Assembly: GCA_041399155.1 (NCBI GenBank)
Contig: JAWKTI010000003.1
Location: 186,001-250,000 of the forward strand
DNA: 64,000 bases
Origin: Zavarzinella sp.
GTDB taxonomy: Bacteria > Planctomycetota > Planctomycetia > Gemmatales > Gemmataceae
Reading direction: 5' to 3'
The first letter of the stretch is position 1; every line of letters begins with the position of its first letter. Of this stretch, positions 27,962 through 37,843 are shown in pieces. Made by a program: the position numbers and the translations under genes. The notes beneath the pieces are model-generated. The model was not told where the DNA came from. It searched no databases and saw only the letters and a list, made by a program, of their open reading frames with translations.

Positions 27962-28893
27962 TACAAACCCTCCTCAAAAGTTCGTTCATCCAGAAAGAGT
28001 GCGGCCAGGATTACCAACCGATTCGTGTCATAACTGTGGTGGCGAACGCTGCCATCCGCATAGACAAACTGCACCCCGCTTTGGTGGGCAGAGCCCCAGT
28101 TATGCTTAAATCGCGATTCGGGGGCATCCGGAATTAAGCGGGCCCCCATGCGGGTGGTGCCGTGCGACCCACCCAGAAAGTAAGGTTCGTCCCAGAACCA
28201 CGATTGATATTTCCGCAGCAGTGGGTCTATTGCTTTTTCCCCCACCAGTAACATGTTTGAATTGCCTTTCAATAACGCTGCCATTGGCACAGTCTTGGGC
28301 CGTGGGGCAAGAATAAAGTGGTTGCCCGCATAATCGGTGGGGTACCATTTCAACCCACCTGCCTGATACTGTCCTTTGATATCCTCATCGACAGGTATGT
28401 AGGCCTCGATCGCTGGTCGGCTGGGGCAACGAAACAGCCGCACCGTCGCATCCTGAGCATAGTTATTCTGGACAGAATCAAGTTCAATCCAGGGAAGAAT
28501 GGTAAACAGCCAGGAGCCCGTCTGATCGGCACCGCCCCGATTGCGGTCGGCAATACCCCAGCGATAGGTGAGTTCCGTTTCTTTGTTATAAGTGGTGGGC
28601 AGAAACCATTGCCCATTGATATCCCGCAGGTGTTGTTGGCCATCCCAGCCACCGTTGGTTGGGAATGCCTGCATCGTATCGTGATATTGATGCAGTGCCA
28701 GCCCCAACTGCTTCAGATGGTTGCTGCACGCTGCCCGATCTGCAGCAGCCCGCACTCGCTGAATGGCAGGCAGAAGCAAAGAAACGAGTATGCCAATGAT
28801 GGCAATCACCACCAGCAATTCAATGAGGGTCAGGGCGTTTCGATAGGTTCTGAGCGTTCCCACGGTAAGGCTCCCGGGTTTCAATAATGTCAT
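27961..28893 (-). CDS. DUF1559 prepilin-like protein with H-X9-DG motif
   Basis: A 310-aa type IV pilin/pseudopilin-like protein. The N-terminal cleavage-methylation motif is ALTLIELLVVIAIIGILVSLLLP, preceded by a short basic leader. The DUF1559 body includes NHLKQLGLALHQYHDTMQAFP, and the C-terminus has the processing-associated motif H-x9-D-G (HQSGVQFVYADG). These proteins are hugely expanded in planctomycetes. It is first of a coupled pair with the Cys-rich secreted protein, which may be its cargo or partner (inference). Confidence 0.92.
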   Translation of the reverse strand: MTLLKPGSLTVGTLRTYRNALTLIELLVVIAIIGILVSLLLPAIQRVRAAADRAACSNHLKQLGLALHQYHDTMQAFPTNGGWDGQQHLRDINGQWFLPTTYNKETELTYRWGIADRNRGGADQTGSWLFTILPWIELDSVQNNYAQDATVRLFRCPSRPAIEAYIPVDEDIKGQYQAGGLKWYPTDYAGNHFILAPRPKTVPMAALLKGNSNMLLVGEKAIDPLLRKYQSWFWDEPYFLGGSHGTTRMGARLIPDAPESRFKHNWGSAHQSGVQFVYADGSVRHHSYDTNRLVILAALFLDERTFEEGL

Positions 28894-28950
28894 CGTAACC
28901 GTTTTTTTTTTTACAAGTAAAATCCAGAAAAATTGGAAATTTTCATTTTT

Positions 28951-30084
28951 TCACTTGCTTGAAACTGAATGAATCCTGCTGCGCCGCCAACGAAGGCACC
29001 ATGCGGCGAGCAGCAGAACAAAAACAGCCCCACCGGCAGTGTAATACCACCGCCTGCTTTTCGGCTCCGGCATGGGTAAATCCGGCGCATAGCCCATATC
29101 ACGCCGCTCTTGTTCTCGTTGTGCAGTTTTCTTGCCAGTTCGGATCAATGTCTGATGTACTTTATCCAGATCTCGAATATGGATAGGACCACCTTGATGG
29201 TTATAAAAGCCCAAGGGTATTGATTGGTCAGATATCTGAATGCCTTTTGGCAGTTCAATTTGAAAATCCTCGATCTTAGCTTTGCCAAATTGAATATCTG
29301 TAAACTTTGAAACGTATGCACCACATGGCTTGTTTGCTTCAAAATTACCAGTGAATCCATACGAAATTTGTGGTATCCAAGCGCCCTCAGGGGTCTGAAC
29401 AATATCCTTGGAAACAAAATACTGTACTTTGCTACCATCAATTACGCACCATGTTTCAACAGGCAAGAATCCTTTATTAGAATCTATCACAATATAGCAA
29501 GTAGTATTCTCTGTTGAATTCACTGGAGTGCATTTAATTGTAAATATACCTTTGTCCTGTGAGAGCGATAGCCATCGCAGTTTACTAGGGTTATGATTGC
29601 GAAGTGTTTTCAATATTGTGTGATGATCCGGATATCTGATGGGTGTACCATAGGCGTTGTAAAAGTCGGCAGGTGTATCACGTGATGCGTTCGCAACTCC
29701 CATTTTACCAGCGTGTTTTAGTTGATCAAAGCCATCATATAAACCTGTCCAAATGTGCTTGTCGCAATCCAACAATGTTGAGGAGTTCTGCTCTTTAGGG
29801 CAAATCATTGACACTTTCTCGTAACTACCTAATTTGAGAAAATGATAAGAGTGAGAACGCGTGATTGTAATGTTCTTGTTATCAAATAGATTCTGTATAC
29901 TATTTGAAGCAACATATGAATGATTATATGTAGAAACAAAGTTTAATTTTTTTAGATTCTCTTCGTATCCATCTGCTAAAGCGGCTATCTGATTTGCGAG
30001 TATCTCGTCATCGCTTCTGCCATCGAAAGTCAATCTTAAAATGATGATTGTGCATAATATATACTTACTGTAAGTAGCCATCAC
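28951..30084 (-). CDS. Membrane-anchored hypothetical protein, paralogue A
   Basis: A 377-aa protein with an N-terminal signal segment (YSKYILCTIIILRLTF), an extracytoplasmic domain with several cysteines, and the same C-terminal anchor as paralogue B (QREQERRDMGYAPDLPMP, EPKSRRWYY, a helix, RWRRSR). Shared body motifs include LADGYEENLKKLNFV, MICPKE versus QLCPKE, and DIVQTPEGAWIP. The bodies are strongly diverged while the anchor is conserved. No named family. It is followed by the prepilin-like gene after 57 bp. Confidence 0.7.
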   Translation of the reverse strand: MMATYSKYILCTIIILRLTFDGRSDDEILANQIAALADGYEENLKKLNFVSTYNHSYVASNSIQNLFDNKNITITRSHSYHFLKLGSYEKVSMICPKEQNSSTLLDCDKHIWTGLYDGFDQLKHAGKMGVANASRDTPADFYNAYGTPIRYPDHHTILKTLRNHNPSKLRWLSLSQDKGIFTIKCTPVNSTENTTCYIVIDSNKGFLPVETWCVIDGSKVQYFVSKDIVQTPEGAWIPQISYGFTGNFEANKPCGAYVSKFTDIQFGKAKIEDFQIELPKGIQISDQSIPLGFYNHQGGPIHIRDLDKVHQTLIRTGKKTAQREQERRDMGYAPDLPMPEPKSRRWYYTAGGAVFVLLLAAWCLRWRRSRIHSVSSK

Positions 30085-30145
30085 TTTTCCTTTTGCGATG
30101 TGGGTAATTTAACCTGGTAGGCAGTAATGCCCAACGTAAATCCGT

Positions 30146-33100
30146 TTATTCTTCCGCAATCACTTCCAGGCCGGCCAAGGTTGCCCCGCGTGGGGTGAGC
30201 TTTCGGAATGAAATTTCCAGTTCTTGTTGAATCCGAATGCCACGATATTCCCGCGTGATTGTCTTCCAGGGTTTGCCCGCACGTGCGATGATGTCCAGGC
30301 TGCGATCTACTTTCACCCCTGCATTGTAATATCAAACAGTCGCTCCTTGGGCTGCACAGTTTCATCAGGCTCGACAAAATACAATTTCACCGTGTAGCTT
30401 CGCGTGGGAGCTTTCTTATCCTGCAGCACCAACGATAACCATTCCAGATCTTCCGCACCAGAACTGGTAATCCAGCCATCGCGGTCTGCCACGACCGAAG
30501 TGTGCCTGCGGAACCACTGAAGTTTGGGGCCGCCAGTTTTCAATGGCACATTGGGCGATTTGCCACCCACGCTGGGATATTCCAGCCAGATGCGGCCAGT
30601 ATCACTTTTTCGATCCCCAGGTGCATTCAGATTCACGCCCAACTCGCGAATGTTCTCGGGTAGTTTGGTACTGCCCAGGAAAGACCATTGATCGATCTGT
30701 TCCATCGGCACAAAACCTACCGAGGTCTGGTTCTGGTAACTGCAGGTACAGGTGCGGGTGTAATCGGGCACGCACAGCACCCCACCTGCAGCCATCAGAT
30801 TGTTGGTGCAACTGGAACGGAAACCGCCCAGGTTGGAGGTGCCACAGTTGTTTTCAAGATCGAAAAAGCCCGCCGCACCAGAACGAAACAGGAGCAGGTT
30901 CTGCGAAGCAAGCGGGGTATTACAACCATATTCTCTGGCCCAGCTCCACAGGGCTGAAGTGCCCGTAAACGGATTGGTTTCCAGCAACGGTTTGCCCGTT
31001 AACAGGTCGCAGGCACCGCTGCCTTGCAATACTGTGTCATTACGGATCATCGCCGGGCCGATATATTTCTTTTCGTACCAGAGCACCTTCCCGGTGGTTG
31101 CAGAATAGGCACGGATTCCGCTGGGTTCATCACTTAGTGTGTCGCGTGCCACGCGGCCTGCTTCCAGCACCACCTGATGCTGGGCAGAATAGCTCAGCCA
31201 GGTGCCAAACACTTTGTTGCTGGAACGCCAGAGTGGTTTGCCATCGGACAACTGAAAGGCACATACCGCATCCGTGGGGGCATCCTCGTCTTCATCGTTG
31301 TCTGCCTTGCGGTCAATCACAAATAGCTGTTCATCGCCCAGGCAAATACTGTTGTGGCGAAAGTGGTACTGGGCATCGGTCTGCCAGATCACTTGCCCTG
31401 TCTGTCGTTCGAATACCACCAGTTTTTTACTGCTGCTGGAACGAGTGTTCGCGACGCGATAAGAATTTTTACCTGCTTTCTTGATTGCTTCTGCGGTTGT
31501 ACGTTCAAGGTCGGGGTCAATCAGGGCAACAAGGTATTTTTCATTTGCCGTAATAAACCGCCACCGTGGGGCAGGCTCTTTTGCGGCATGAGGTGCACGT
31601 ATGGTTTGCTTCACTTTCCCTGTTGCTGGGTCAAGCACCGTACAACCATCGCGATAGGAAATGTAAATCCCATCGGACAGACAAACATAGTTACTGCCAC
31701 TGGCATTCGCACCTGCCTGGTGAGCAGTGTTGTTGAAAAACTCCCCCACTTTGGGCAGTGCGGTTTCCCACAACAGGCGGCCGGTGTAAATATCGACCGC
31801 ACGCATCTTATCGACACCTTCAATAATACATCGCCCATCGATTACCTGTGGCTGGGGGCCGTGCCCGTGCCTGGGCAACATTCCTTCGTGGCTGGTTCCA
31901 CCAAACCATAACACCCCCAGGGGAGCTTTCACCAGTCGATCACTGCCCACGCGCGTGTTGGCGGCATCGGCATGTTCGTGCGTCCAATTTCCAGAGCCGG
32001 GCAACGCACCTTCACGGATGATCCGCACACCATTGGCAGTCTGAACTGTTTTCGCATTGGGCATTGTTGTCAGGTTCGATGGCAATTTCGCATCTTTCCC
32101 AGGTAACAGTAATTGCCCACCATATGGCCGAAGAATGCGAAACATCGTGCGAAGTTCTTCCGCATTTGCCGTCCTGGTGATGATGCACTCAGCTAAGTAT
32201 GGTGGCAGTTGCACTGTGGCTGGTGTCCCCTGATGGATCGCCAGGCGTGTGCCATAGAGATTCTTAGCCAACGCCCAGGTGCGAAGATCTTCCACCTGTT
32301 GGGCTTCCGCAAAGTAACAAATTGCGTGGCACGTGGTCTGCTGCAGGCAGGCTTCAATCTCTTCGATGGTGGGCTCCCAGAGAATGGCATACCCACCTAG
32401 TTTCGGTTTGCTGGTAAGCAGTTTTGCCAGATCGGGCGATGCTTTCCCAGCCACTTTGGCTTTCACTGGTGCAGGTAAGTTTTCCTGGACAGTTGGTTCT
32501 TTTTCGCCCAGGCAAATCAGATCACCATGTTCGGTGGTCACCAGTAAGTTGCCGTTGGAAAAAGCCAGTCGAAAGTGTTGGGCTTTGTGCTCCAGCACCT
32601 GATGTGCGGCATCTTCATCCACATCTTCTACCGTAAGCGGTAGAGGTAAGGCCACCACAGCATCTTTCATTCCCACAATTAAGTGCGAAGGTGTTGCCAG
32701 TAACGTGCTGACATCTTTGGCAGCCACTGTTGCCACGGGCTTGGGCAGGGTTGCTTTTGCAAAGAGTTTGGTTTTGCCCACATCCTTGGGAATTTCACTA
32801 CGCTGATATTGTTGAATTTTTCCAGATGCGTAGGCGAACACAAAGTCATCGCTAACGGCGACAATGTCGCCAATGCCAGCGATGTATTTGCCCGTTTCAG
32901 TCTGAAAAAACGCGGGGCCATTGAAGAACACCTCGCCAGCTACAGTTAACAGGTGCCCCCCACCTTTCTTGGAATTATCATTCAGCAGATAGTGCTTCAA
33001 CTTGCCCGTGGTGCGATCAAGAGCCGCAGGAATTGAACGCCCACCAGGGATCAACAGAAGATCGCCCTGCACAGCCATGTTCCCCTGGGGTGCGATACCT

Positions 33101-33762
33101 GCAAAAGCGTACGCAGAGTGAGGCTGCTTGATAAAGATCGAACCATCGCCATCGTTGGTCCAGATTACTTCGCCAGTGTCAACATTCAAAGCGTGCACAA
33201 AAATGCCCATGCTGGGCCAGATGCTGGCAGCATAGTACACCACGTTATCTGCCACCACGGGTGCCCCACGTGCCGGCCACATGGATACCAGGCGATTGTT
33301 CCCCAGCACTTGCTGGTTGCCTGGGCCACCACGGTGCTTCCAGAGTAGTTCGCCTGTTTGCAGTTTGACGCAGTATAAATGACCATCATCGCTGGCGAAA
33401 AATGCTTTATCTTTGGCAATTGCTGGTGCAAAACGAATCGGGCCATCAGTCATGTATTGCCACAATTCTTTGCCAGTGGTTAAATCAAATGCCCGCACCT
33501 GATCTGTTGTGGTGCAGCCCACCAGGGCAATGTTGCTGGCAACCACCACTTCAGGAACCAGATCGAACTGAGCCAGCTTCTGATCCGGCCACGCAATCAT
33601 CGGCTGGGGCAGCTTCGCACGCCACTGTGGGTGCAATTTTCCCGCCAGTGGTTCTGTGGTAGCATTGGTGTGCTGGGCATTCCCACGATACATCGGCCAG
33701 TCTGCGGCACGCACCGATATGAAGGAAAGCAGAAAAACACAAAAAGTGGTGAAGTATGGCAT
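30146..33762 (-). pseudogene. Giant PQQ-like propeller/malectin-like protein with a frameshift
   Basis: Secreted protein starting MPYFTTFCVFLLSFISVRA and followed by WPMYRGNAQHT, the entry to a PQQ-binding-like beta-propeller. Repeats such as VRAFDLTTGKELWQY, VDTGEVIWTNDGDG and VDIYTGRLLWET are visible. The C-terminal region is malectin-like (SYTVKLYFVEPDETVQPKERLFDI). The frame ends at a TGA at 30313-30315, but a -1 shift at the GGGG run (30316-30319) continues for about 55 residues of fitting sequence (VKVDRSLDIIARAGKPWKT through TLAGLEVIAEE) to TAA at 30146-30148. One missing G from mutation or sequencing error is likely; a restored protein would have about 1205 aa. Confidence 0.85.
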
Positions 33763-34149
33763 GATCTTCCAATGGACGAAAGCGTCCTGTCAATTGTACA
33801 CGAAATGAAATCGAAATGGGAACTTGAATGTGATGAAGATCGCATGAACAGCACCGAGCGTCTCGATGCGTGTGCGATGGTTCATGTCACCCGTTCAAAA
33901 ACTCTCCTTATCAAAAACTGTCAGAACAAGGCACGCTGCCAGATTGTTCATAGCATGGAATTTATTCCACTGTATATTAATATATCCTTGTGCCAGTTCA
34001 AAATGAAAATTTTTTTCTGATTCTCAGCAACAATTGTTCTGAGCGATCGCCGTAAATTATTGTTGATTATGGATTTACGGCGACAAAAACTTTTTTGTGA
34101 ATTTTTGTAAAATTGCAACCACCCCCACGTGAAAAATCGACTTTCTGGT
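33763..34149. other. AT-rich gap with inverted repeat
   Basis: No gene seen. An inverted repeat CGCCGTAAAT (34048-34057) and ATTTACGGCG (34073-34082) with a 15-nt loop, followed by an A/T-rich run, could be a terminator or a scar where the integrase 3' end was lost. Confidence 0.45.
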
Positions 34150-34795
34150 CGAAGCATCGACCGCCACTTCAATTCCCCACCGGCATTCGAGTATTTACGT
34201 GCCAGAGCAGGTGGCAGGTAAACAATTCCGTTGCCCGCTTCCAGATCCTGTTCATGGATCATTCGTACCTTGTTCAGTTGCTCATTCAGACGCTCGATCA
34301 GCTTTTCCGGCAAAGGAACCACGCGGTCTTTGTCGCCTTTGCCTGCACGCACGACAATCTGCCTGCGTTCAAAATCCAGATCTTTTACCAGTAGACGGCA
34401 ACATTCCAACACCCGCATGCCGGTGCCGTACAGTAATTCCGTCGCAAGTTTATAATCTGGCTAAATTCTGTCTAATATTTTACGAACCTTCGTCGATGCG
34501 CCCGCAGAGCGTGGATCGGGAGGCAATTTGATTTCCATAACTTTCTGGTAAAGAAACAGAATTGCTGAGAATGCCTGATTCTGCGTACTGGCAGAAACCT
34601 GGCGTTCACTGGCTAGATAACTGAGAAACGCTTCGATTTCCGCAGCGCCCATCGTCTCTGGATGCTTCACTTGATGGAATTTGATGAATTGAACAATCCA
34701 ATCGACGTTGGCTTTTCGTTCCGGTTTGAATAGTGCTGCAGGCGGCACTTCGCCCGCACCCGATCAAGAAGTTTGGGCGGCTTTGAATCTGACAT
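34150..34795 (-). pseudogene. intI: Degenerate integron integrase
   Basis: Tyrosine recombinase of the integron type. ATG 34795 follows AAGGA and encodes MSDSKPPKLLDRVRAKCRLQHYS, then a frameshift near 34705 leads to VDWIVQFIKFHQVKHPETMG and SASTQNQAFSAILFLYQKV. A TAG follows at 34461-34463. The same frame resumes with ELLYGTGMRVLECCRLLVKD, GKGDKDRVVPLP, and YLPPALARKYSNAG, which corresponds to the region of the IntI-specific extra patch. The C-terminal catalytic box (H-x-x-R and Tyr) is missing. So it has at least a frameshift, a stop, a shortened linker and a 3' truncation, and is inactive. It is transcribed away from the cassettes as in known integrons. Confidence 0.88.
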
Positions 34796-34983
34796 TCCTT
34801 CACCACACGGCGAAAAACTTTGAAAACAATTGAGATTTCGACAATTATTGCTTGTGTGCCGCGCCAGACTGCGGTAGTATACAAAATATTGTCTTGGTAG
34901 ACGATACTAGTTTAGATAAGTTCTAATCTGGATTAGATAGAGTTCATAGGAAATTAGATAGAAATAAATTCTGTCTAATTATA

Positions 34984-35129
34984 GTTAAGCCGGCCTGCGG
35001 CCGGCTTAACGGGGTCCGCGATTGAGCATATAGTATTAGGTGACGGCCGCAAGCGGCCTAACCAGCGATTGGAGCAGGAATCGCTTCGTATTCACTCCGC
35101 GACTCTGCTCAATCGCGGACCCCGTTAGC
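34984..35129 (+). repeat. Palindromic ORF-less element, copy 1
   Basis: Begins with GTTAAGCCGGCC, a TGC loop and the perfect reverse copy ending GCTTAAC. It then holds an outer 21-bp perfect inverted repeat (AACGGGGTCCGCGATTGAGC at one end, GCTCAATCGCGGACCCCGTT at the other) enclosing two smaller hairpins (GGCCGCAAGCGGCC; GCGATTGGAGCAGGAATCGC). GCTTAAC and GTTAGC ends resemble attC core sites, so it may be a cassette made only of an attC-like site. Copies 2 and 3 are at 36178 and 39346. Confidence 0.85.
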
Positions 35130-35134
35130 GAGCC

Positions 35135-35508
35135 ATGTCGCACCGACTTGAGCCACATCCGGGACAGCCCTGTCTCGATCCTGATGACGTTATCGAGCGA
35201 CTCCGCGCCGAATTTGCGTTCGTCGAGGCGGACCGAGATCAAGGCGGGACGACGTGGGTGACATCGTGGTAAAGTTGATCGAGTTGAAAGCGCCGCAGAT
35301 CATCATTGATCAGCAGATTGCATCTCGCGAGCGAAGTTACCGCGTCGTATTGGCCGACGACATGGCGTCCGACGACTATCTGAGTTTCATCTTACAGCCC
35401 GACGAAGGCCCGCTGATCGGCTATTCATCAGGTCAGCATGAGGATGCGGTGCGACCACTGGTCGAGCGTTGCGCCAAGGCGCTGAATTACCGTATCAAGT
35501 TGGTGTAG
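35135..35508 (+). pseudogene. Cassette 1 gene, hypothetical, frameshifted
   Basis: ATG 35135 begins MSHRLEPHPGQPCLDPDDVI and runs to ADRDQ before going out of frame (stop near 35270). A second frame overlapping from about 35245 continues with DDVGDIVVKLIELKAPQIII and ends IKLV with TAG at 35506-35508. Joining the two gives a plausible 125-aa soluble protein; alternatively the 84-aa frame from GTG 35254 is used alone. The family is unknown. The stop sits 2 bp before the attC, as usual in cassettes. Confidence 0.6.
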
Positions 35509-35510
35509 CT

Positions 35511-35619
35511 AGCTAACCATCGGCTGCAGTTGACCGGCAGCGCCCGCGAGTAGACTGTTGTTGTCGGTTTGGAGCCTGCTCTCCGCGGGCGGCCGGCAAC
35601 TGAGCCTTTTACGTTAGGC
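35511..35619 (+). other. attC-like site of cassette 1
   Basis: About 109 bp from AGCTAAC (35511-35517) to the crossover core GTTAGGC (35613-35619). The inner arms pair imperfectly: GGCTGCAGTTGACCGGC on the left against GGCTCAGTTGCCGGC (reverse complement of the right arm), leaving two unpaired bases on one side. Such extrahelical bases are a hallmark of attC. A GC-rich variable terminal part lies between. Confidence 0.8.
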
Positions 35620-35634
35620 CGCGAAGGGTGAACC

Positions 35635-36102
35635 TTGAAAGTCGTCGCAGAAGCACGAGACACTCTCGACAAGGGACACAATTTGGCTTGGACGTTACCC
35701 TTGGTTCAAGCCCTAGGCCCAGCTAGTCGTCGGTTGAGCATCCAGTGGGTCCGACGTTCCATTCAGCGGTTGCTCCCATTAACAGACTTCGATAACCTTA
35801 CCGCTGTCACCAGTGCCATTGACGAGTTGCGTAACTACGAGGGTTGTTCACCCACGCAGGAAGAGGTTTGGCAGCGGTCCTACGAGATTAGCTGGCCGCG
35901 TTGGTACGCTGCCCGCATAGCTGTCTGCCATCTCTACCGAGCTTGGTGGTACAGTCAATTCCAAACCAATAATCAGTTTGTACTGGAACAGGAGGCGGCA
36001 CTTCGCTGCATGCTCGAAGCATCGGGGCAGCCGTCGGAAGCTAGAGAACTAATGTTTGCAGAGTTTGAGGAGGTCGCGAGAGAGAATGGATTGTTGGCCT
36101 AA
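35635..36102 (+). CDS. Cassette 2 gene, hypothetical protein
   Basis: A 155-aa soluble protein from a TTG start with GAAGGGTG 5 nt upstream, only 16 bp after the crossover core, which is typical of cassettes. It is helical with many Trp/Arg (SIQWVRRSIQRLLPL, SYEISWPRWYAARIAVCHLYRAWWYS). No family is recognised. The TAA stop lies within the attC. A 169-bp copy of its start recurs at 40084-40252 with one lost base, showing the cassette was present twice. Confidence 0.65.
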   Translation: MKVVAEARDTLDKGHNLAWTLPLVQALGPASRRLSIQWVRRSIQRLLPLTDFDNLTAVTSAIDELRNYEGCSPTQEEVWQRSYEISWPRWYAARIAVCHLYRAWWYSQFQTNNQFVLEQEAALRCMLEASGQPSEARELMFAEFEEVARENGLLA

Positions 36103-36184
36103 CAAGTCGCTCAACCCGACCGCTGAAGAAGTTGTTTATAATTGCAAGCTAACTCTCGACGGCGGGTTAGCTCTGGTGTTAAGC
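36097..36184 (+). other. attC-like site of cassette 2
   Basis: 88 bp from GCCTAAC (36097-36103) to GTTAAGC (36178-36184). The left arm CGCTCAACCCG pairs with the right arm CGGGTTAGC, with one extra C unpaired. The right core is also the first base pairs of the palindromic element copy 2, so element and attC abut exactly at the crossover point. Confidence 0.8.
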
Positions 36185-36315
36185 CGGCCTGCGGCCGGCT
36201 TAACGGGGTCCGCGATTGAGCATACAGTAAAGGTGACGGCCGCAAGCGGCCTAACAAGCGATTGGAGCAGGAATCGCTTTGTATCCACTTTCGCGACTCT
36301 GCTCAATCGCGGACC
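36178..36315 (+). repeat. Palindromic ORF-less element, copy 2
   Basis: Nearly identical to copy 1 over its whole length (GTTAAGCCGGCC start, GGGGTCCGCGATTGAGCATA, the two inner hairpins) but lacks the terminal CCCGTTAGC: after GCTCAATCGCGGACC the sequence diverges into the LRR gene leader. The loss of the right core would fuse element and gene into one unit. Confidence 0.85.
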
Positions 36316-36338
36316 AGTACGGCGGCGGAGCTCAAGTT

Positions 36339-37676
36339 ATGCGGTGTTGTGATTACTCCCGAAGTACGACCGGCTCTCCTGTGTGGCATCTCCGCGCGGG
36401 CCAGCTCGTGGTGGCCACGCTATTTCTTTTCGCCTTCGGATGCGGGCAGGATGTGGGCGGGACGAAGGCTCCGAGGCCCGATCCCCCGTCTAGCACCGAC
36501 GCGGCAACGCCCGCCAGTAACGAGACCAAACCTACGGTGCCCCTCCCTGCGGATCTGGTTGCGGCTTGGACAGCCGCGGGTGCCGAAGTCGGGTGGGCGA
36601 AGGACGGCGTGTTCGACTTCCACCGGGACGGTGCAGCGCGTGATGGCGAAGTGCCCACGTTCCGGTTCGATACGTGGCCGGACGGGGTCGTGGCAAAGTT
36701 GCCACCACCTCAACAAGCGTTTGGCCTGTGCCTCTTCTCGACGAAGGTTACGGACGGCGGAGTGAAGGAGTTGGCCGGAATGGCGCGCCTCCAGATCCTG
36801 GATCTCGGCTTCACGAGCGTAACAGACGCGGGGCTGAAGGAACTGACCCGGTTCAAGGGTCTTCAGGCGGTGAACCTTGCAGAAACCCGTGTCACCGACG
36901 TGGGGATGAGGGAACTGGCCGGACTGACTGAATTGCGAGTGCTGTTCCTCGAAGGGTGCGAAGTTACCGATGTGGGCCTCAAGGAACTTGCCAGACTTCA
37001 GAGATTGAACTGGCTCAGCCTCAGGTCGACGCAAGTTTCCGATGTGGGCCTCAAGGAGCTTGCCGGACTTCAACAGCTGCAATCGCTCAGCCTCGACTTC
37101 ACGTTCGTCACTGATAAGGGGCTGAAAGAACTGGCTAGAGTTAAAAAACTCCAAAAGCTGAGCATCGGGAGCAGCGTTACAATTACAGATACCGGCCTGA
37201 AGGAGATAGGCCAACTGAAAAGCCTTCAGTGGCTTTCGGTGGGCTGCACACGGGTGACTGCCCTGGGCCTGAAAGAACTGACCCGGTTACCGGACCTGAA
37301 GTATCTCATTCTCTTGGGCACGCCGGTGACGGATGCCGGGCTCAAGGAGTTAGCAAGTCTAAAGGGTCTCCAAACGCTGGCCCTCCACGGGACACAGGTT
37401 ACGGACGCGGGGCTCCATCACCTCATGGGGCTGATCAAACTGCGGTCGCTATCGGTTGGCGGCACGCAGGTGACGGATGCCGGGCTCAAGGCACTGGCTC
37501 CCCTGGCTACTCTGCAGTCGGTGGACCTCAGCTTCACTCAGGTGACCGACGTCGGGCTGAAGGAACTTACCGGGCTAAAGAACCTGCGTCACCTTGATCT
37601 CCGAAAGACCGGCGTATCGGACGCAGGTGCCGCGACACTGAAGAAGGCGTTACCGGAGCTTATCATCCGGCGATGA
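36339..37676 (+). CDS. Cassette 3 gene, leucine-rich-repeat lipoprotein
   Basis: A 445-aa protein with a lipobox-like AFGC after a hydrophobic stretch (residues about 20-35), a Pro/Thr-rich spacer, and about 12 leucine-rich repeats of the ribonuclease-inhibitor/internalin-like type with the unit VTDAGLKELAGLKGLQTL. Likely a surface-exposed binding protein. It is much larger and GC-richer than typical cassette genes and no attC follows its stop; the IS630 element begins about 145 bp downstream, so its cassette end may have been lost. Confidence 0.85.
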   Translation: MRCCDYSRSTTGSPVWHLRAGQLVVATLFLFAFGCGQDVGGTKAPRPDPPSSTDAATPASNETKPTVPLPADLVAAWTAAGAEVGWAKDGVFDFHRDGAARDGEVPTFRFDTWPDGVVAKLPPPQQAFGLCLFSTKVTDGGVKELAGMARLQILDLGFTSVTDAGLKELTRFKGLQAVNLAETRVTDVGMRELAGLTELRVLFLEGCEVTDVGLKELARLQRLNWLSLRSTQVSDVGLKELAGLQQLQSLSLDFTFVTDKGLKELARVKKLQKLSIGSSVTITDTGLKEIGQLKSLQWLSVGCTRVTALGLKELTRLPDLKYLILLGTPVTDAGLKELASLKGLQTLALHGTQVTDAGLHHLMGLIKLRSLSVGGTQVTDAGLKALAPLATLQSVDLSFTQVTDVGLKELTGLKNLRHLDLRKTGVSDAGAATLKKALPELIIRR

Positions 37677-37843
37677 GGGCTCTGGTGCAGGAACTGCGTG
37701 GTCGGACGCCGGCAGAAGGCCGCCCCAGGAACTTCCACTACTGAATACTAACAATTCAATCCATTTCGGTTGAATCATTCCATCTGTGATTGCTTATTCA
37801 GCGCGTGCGGATACGCTTCACTGTGGAGTGTTTTAAACCTAAA

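Noticed and set aside
34150..34795. Integrase remnant as a XerC/D or phage integrase
   Set aside because: The ALARKYSNAG patch and MGAAEIEAFLSYLA type N-terminus fit integron integrases better, and attC-like sites lie on the expected side.
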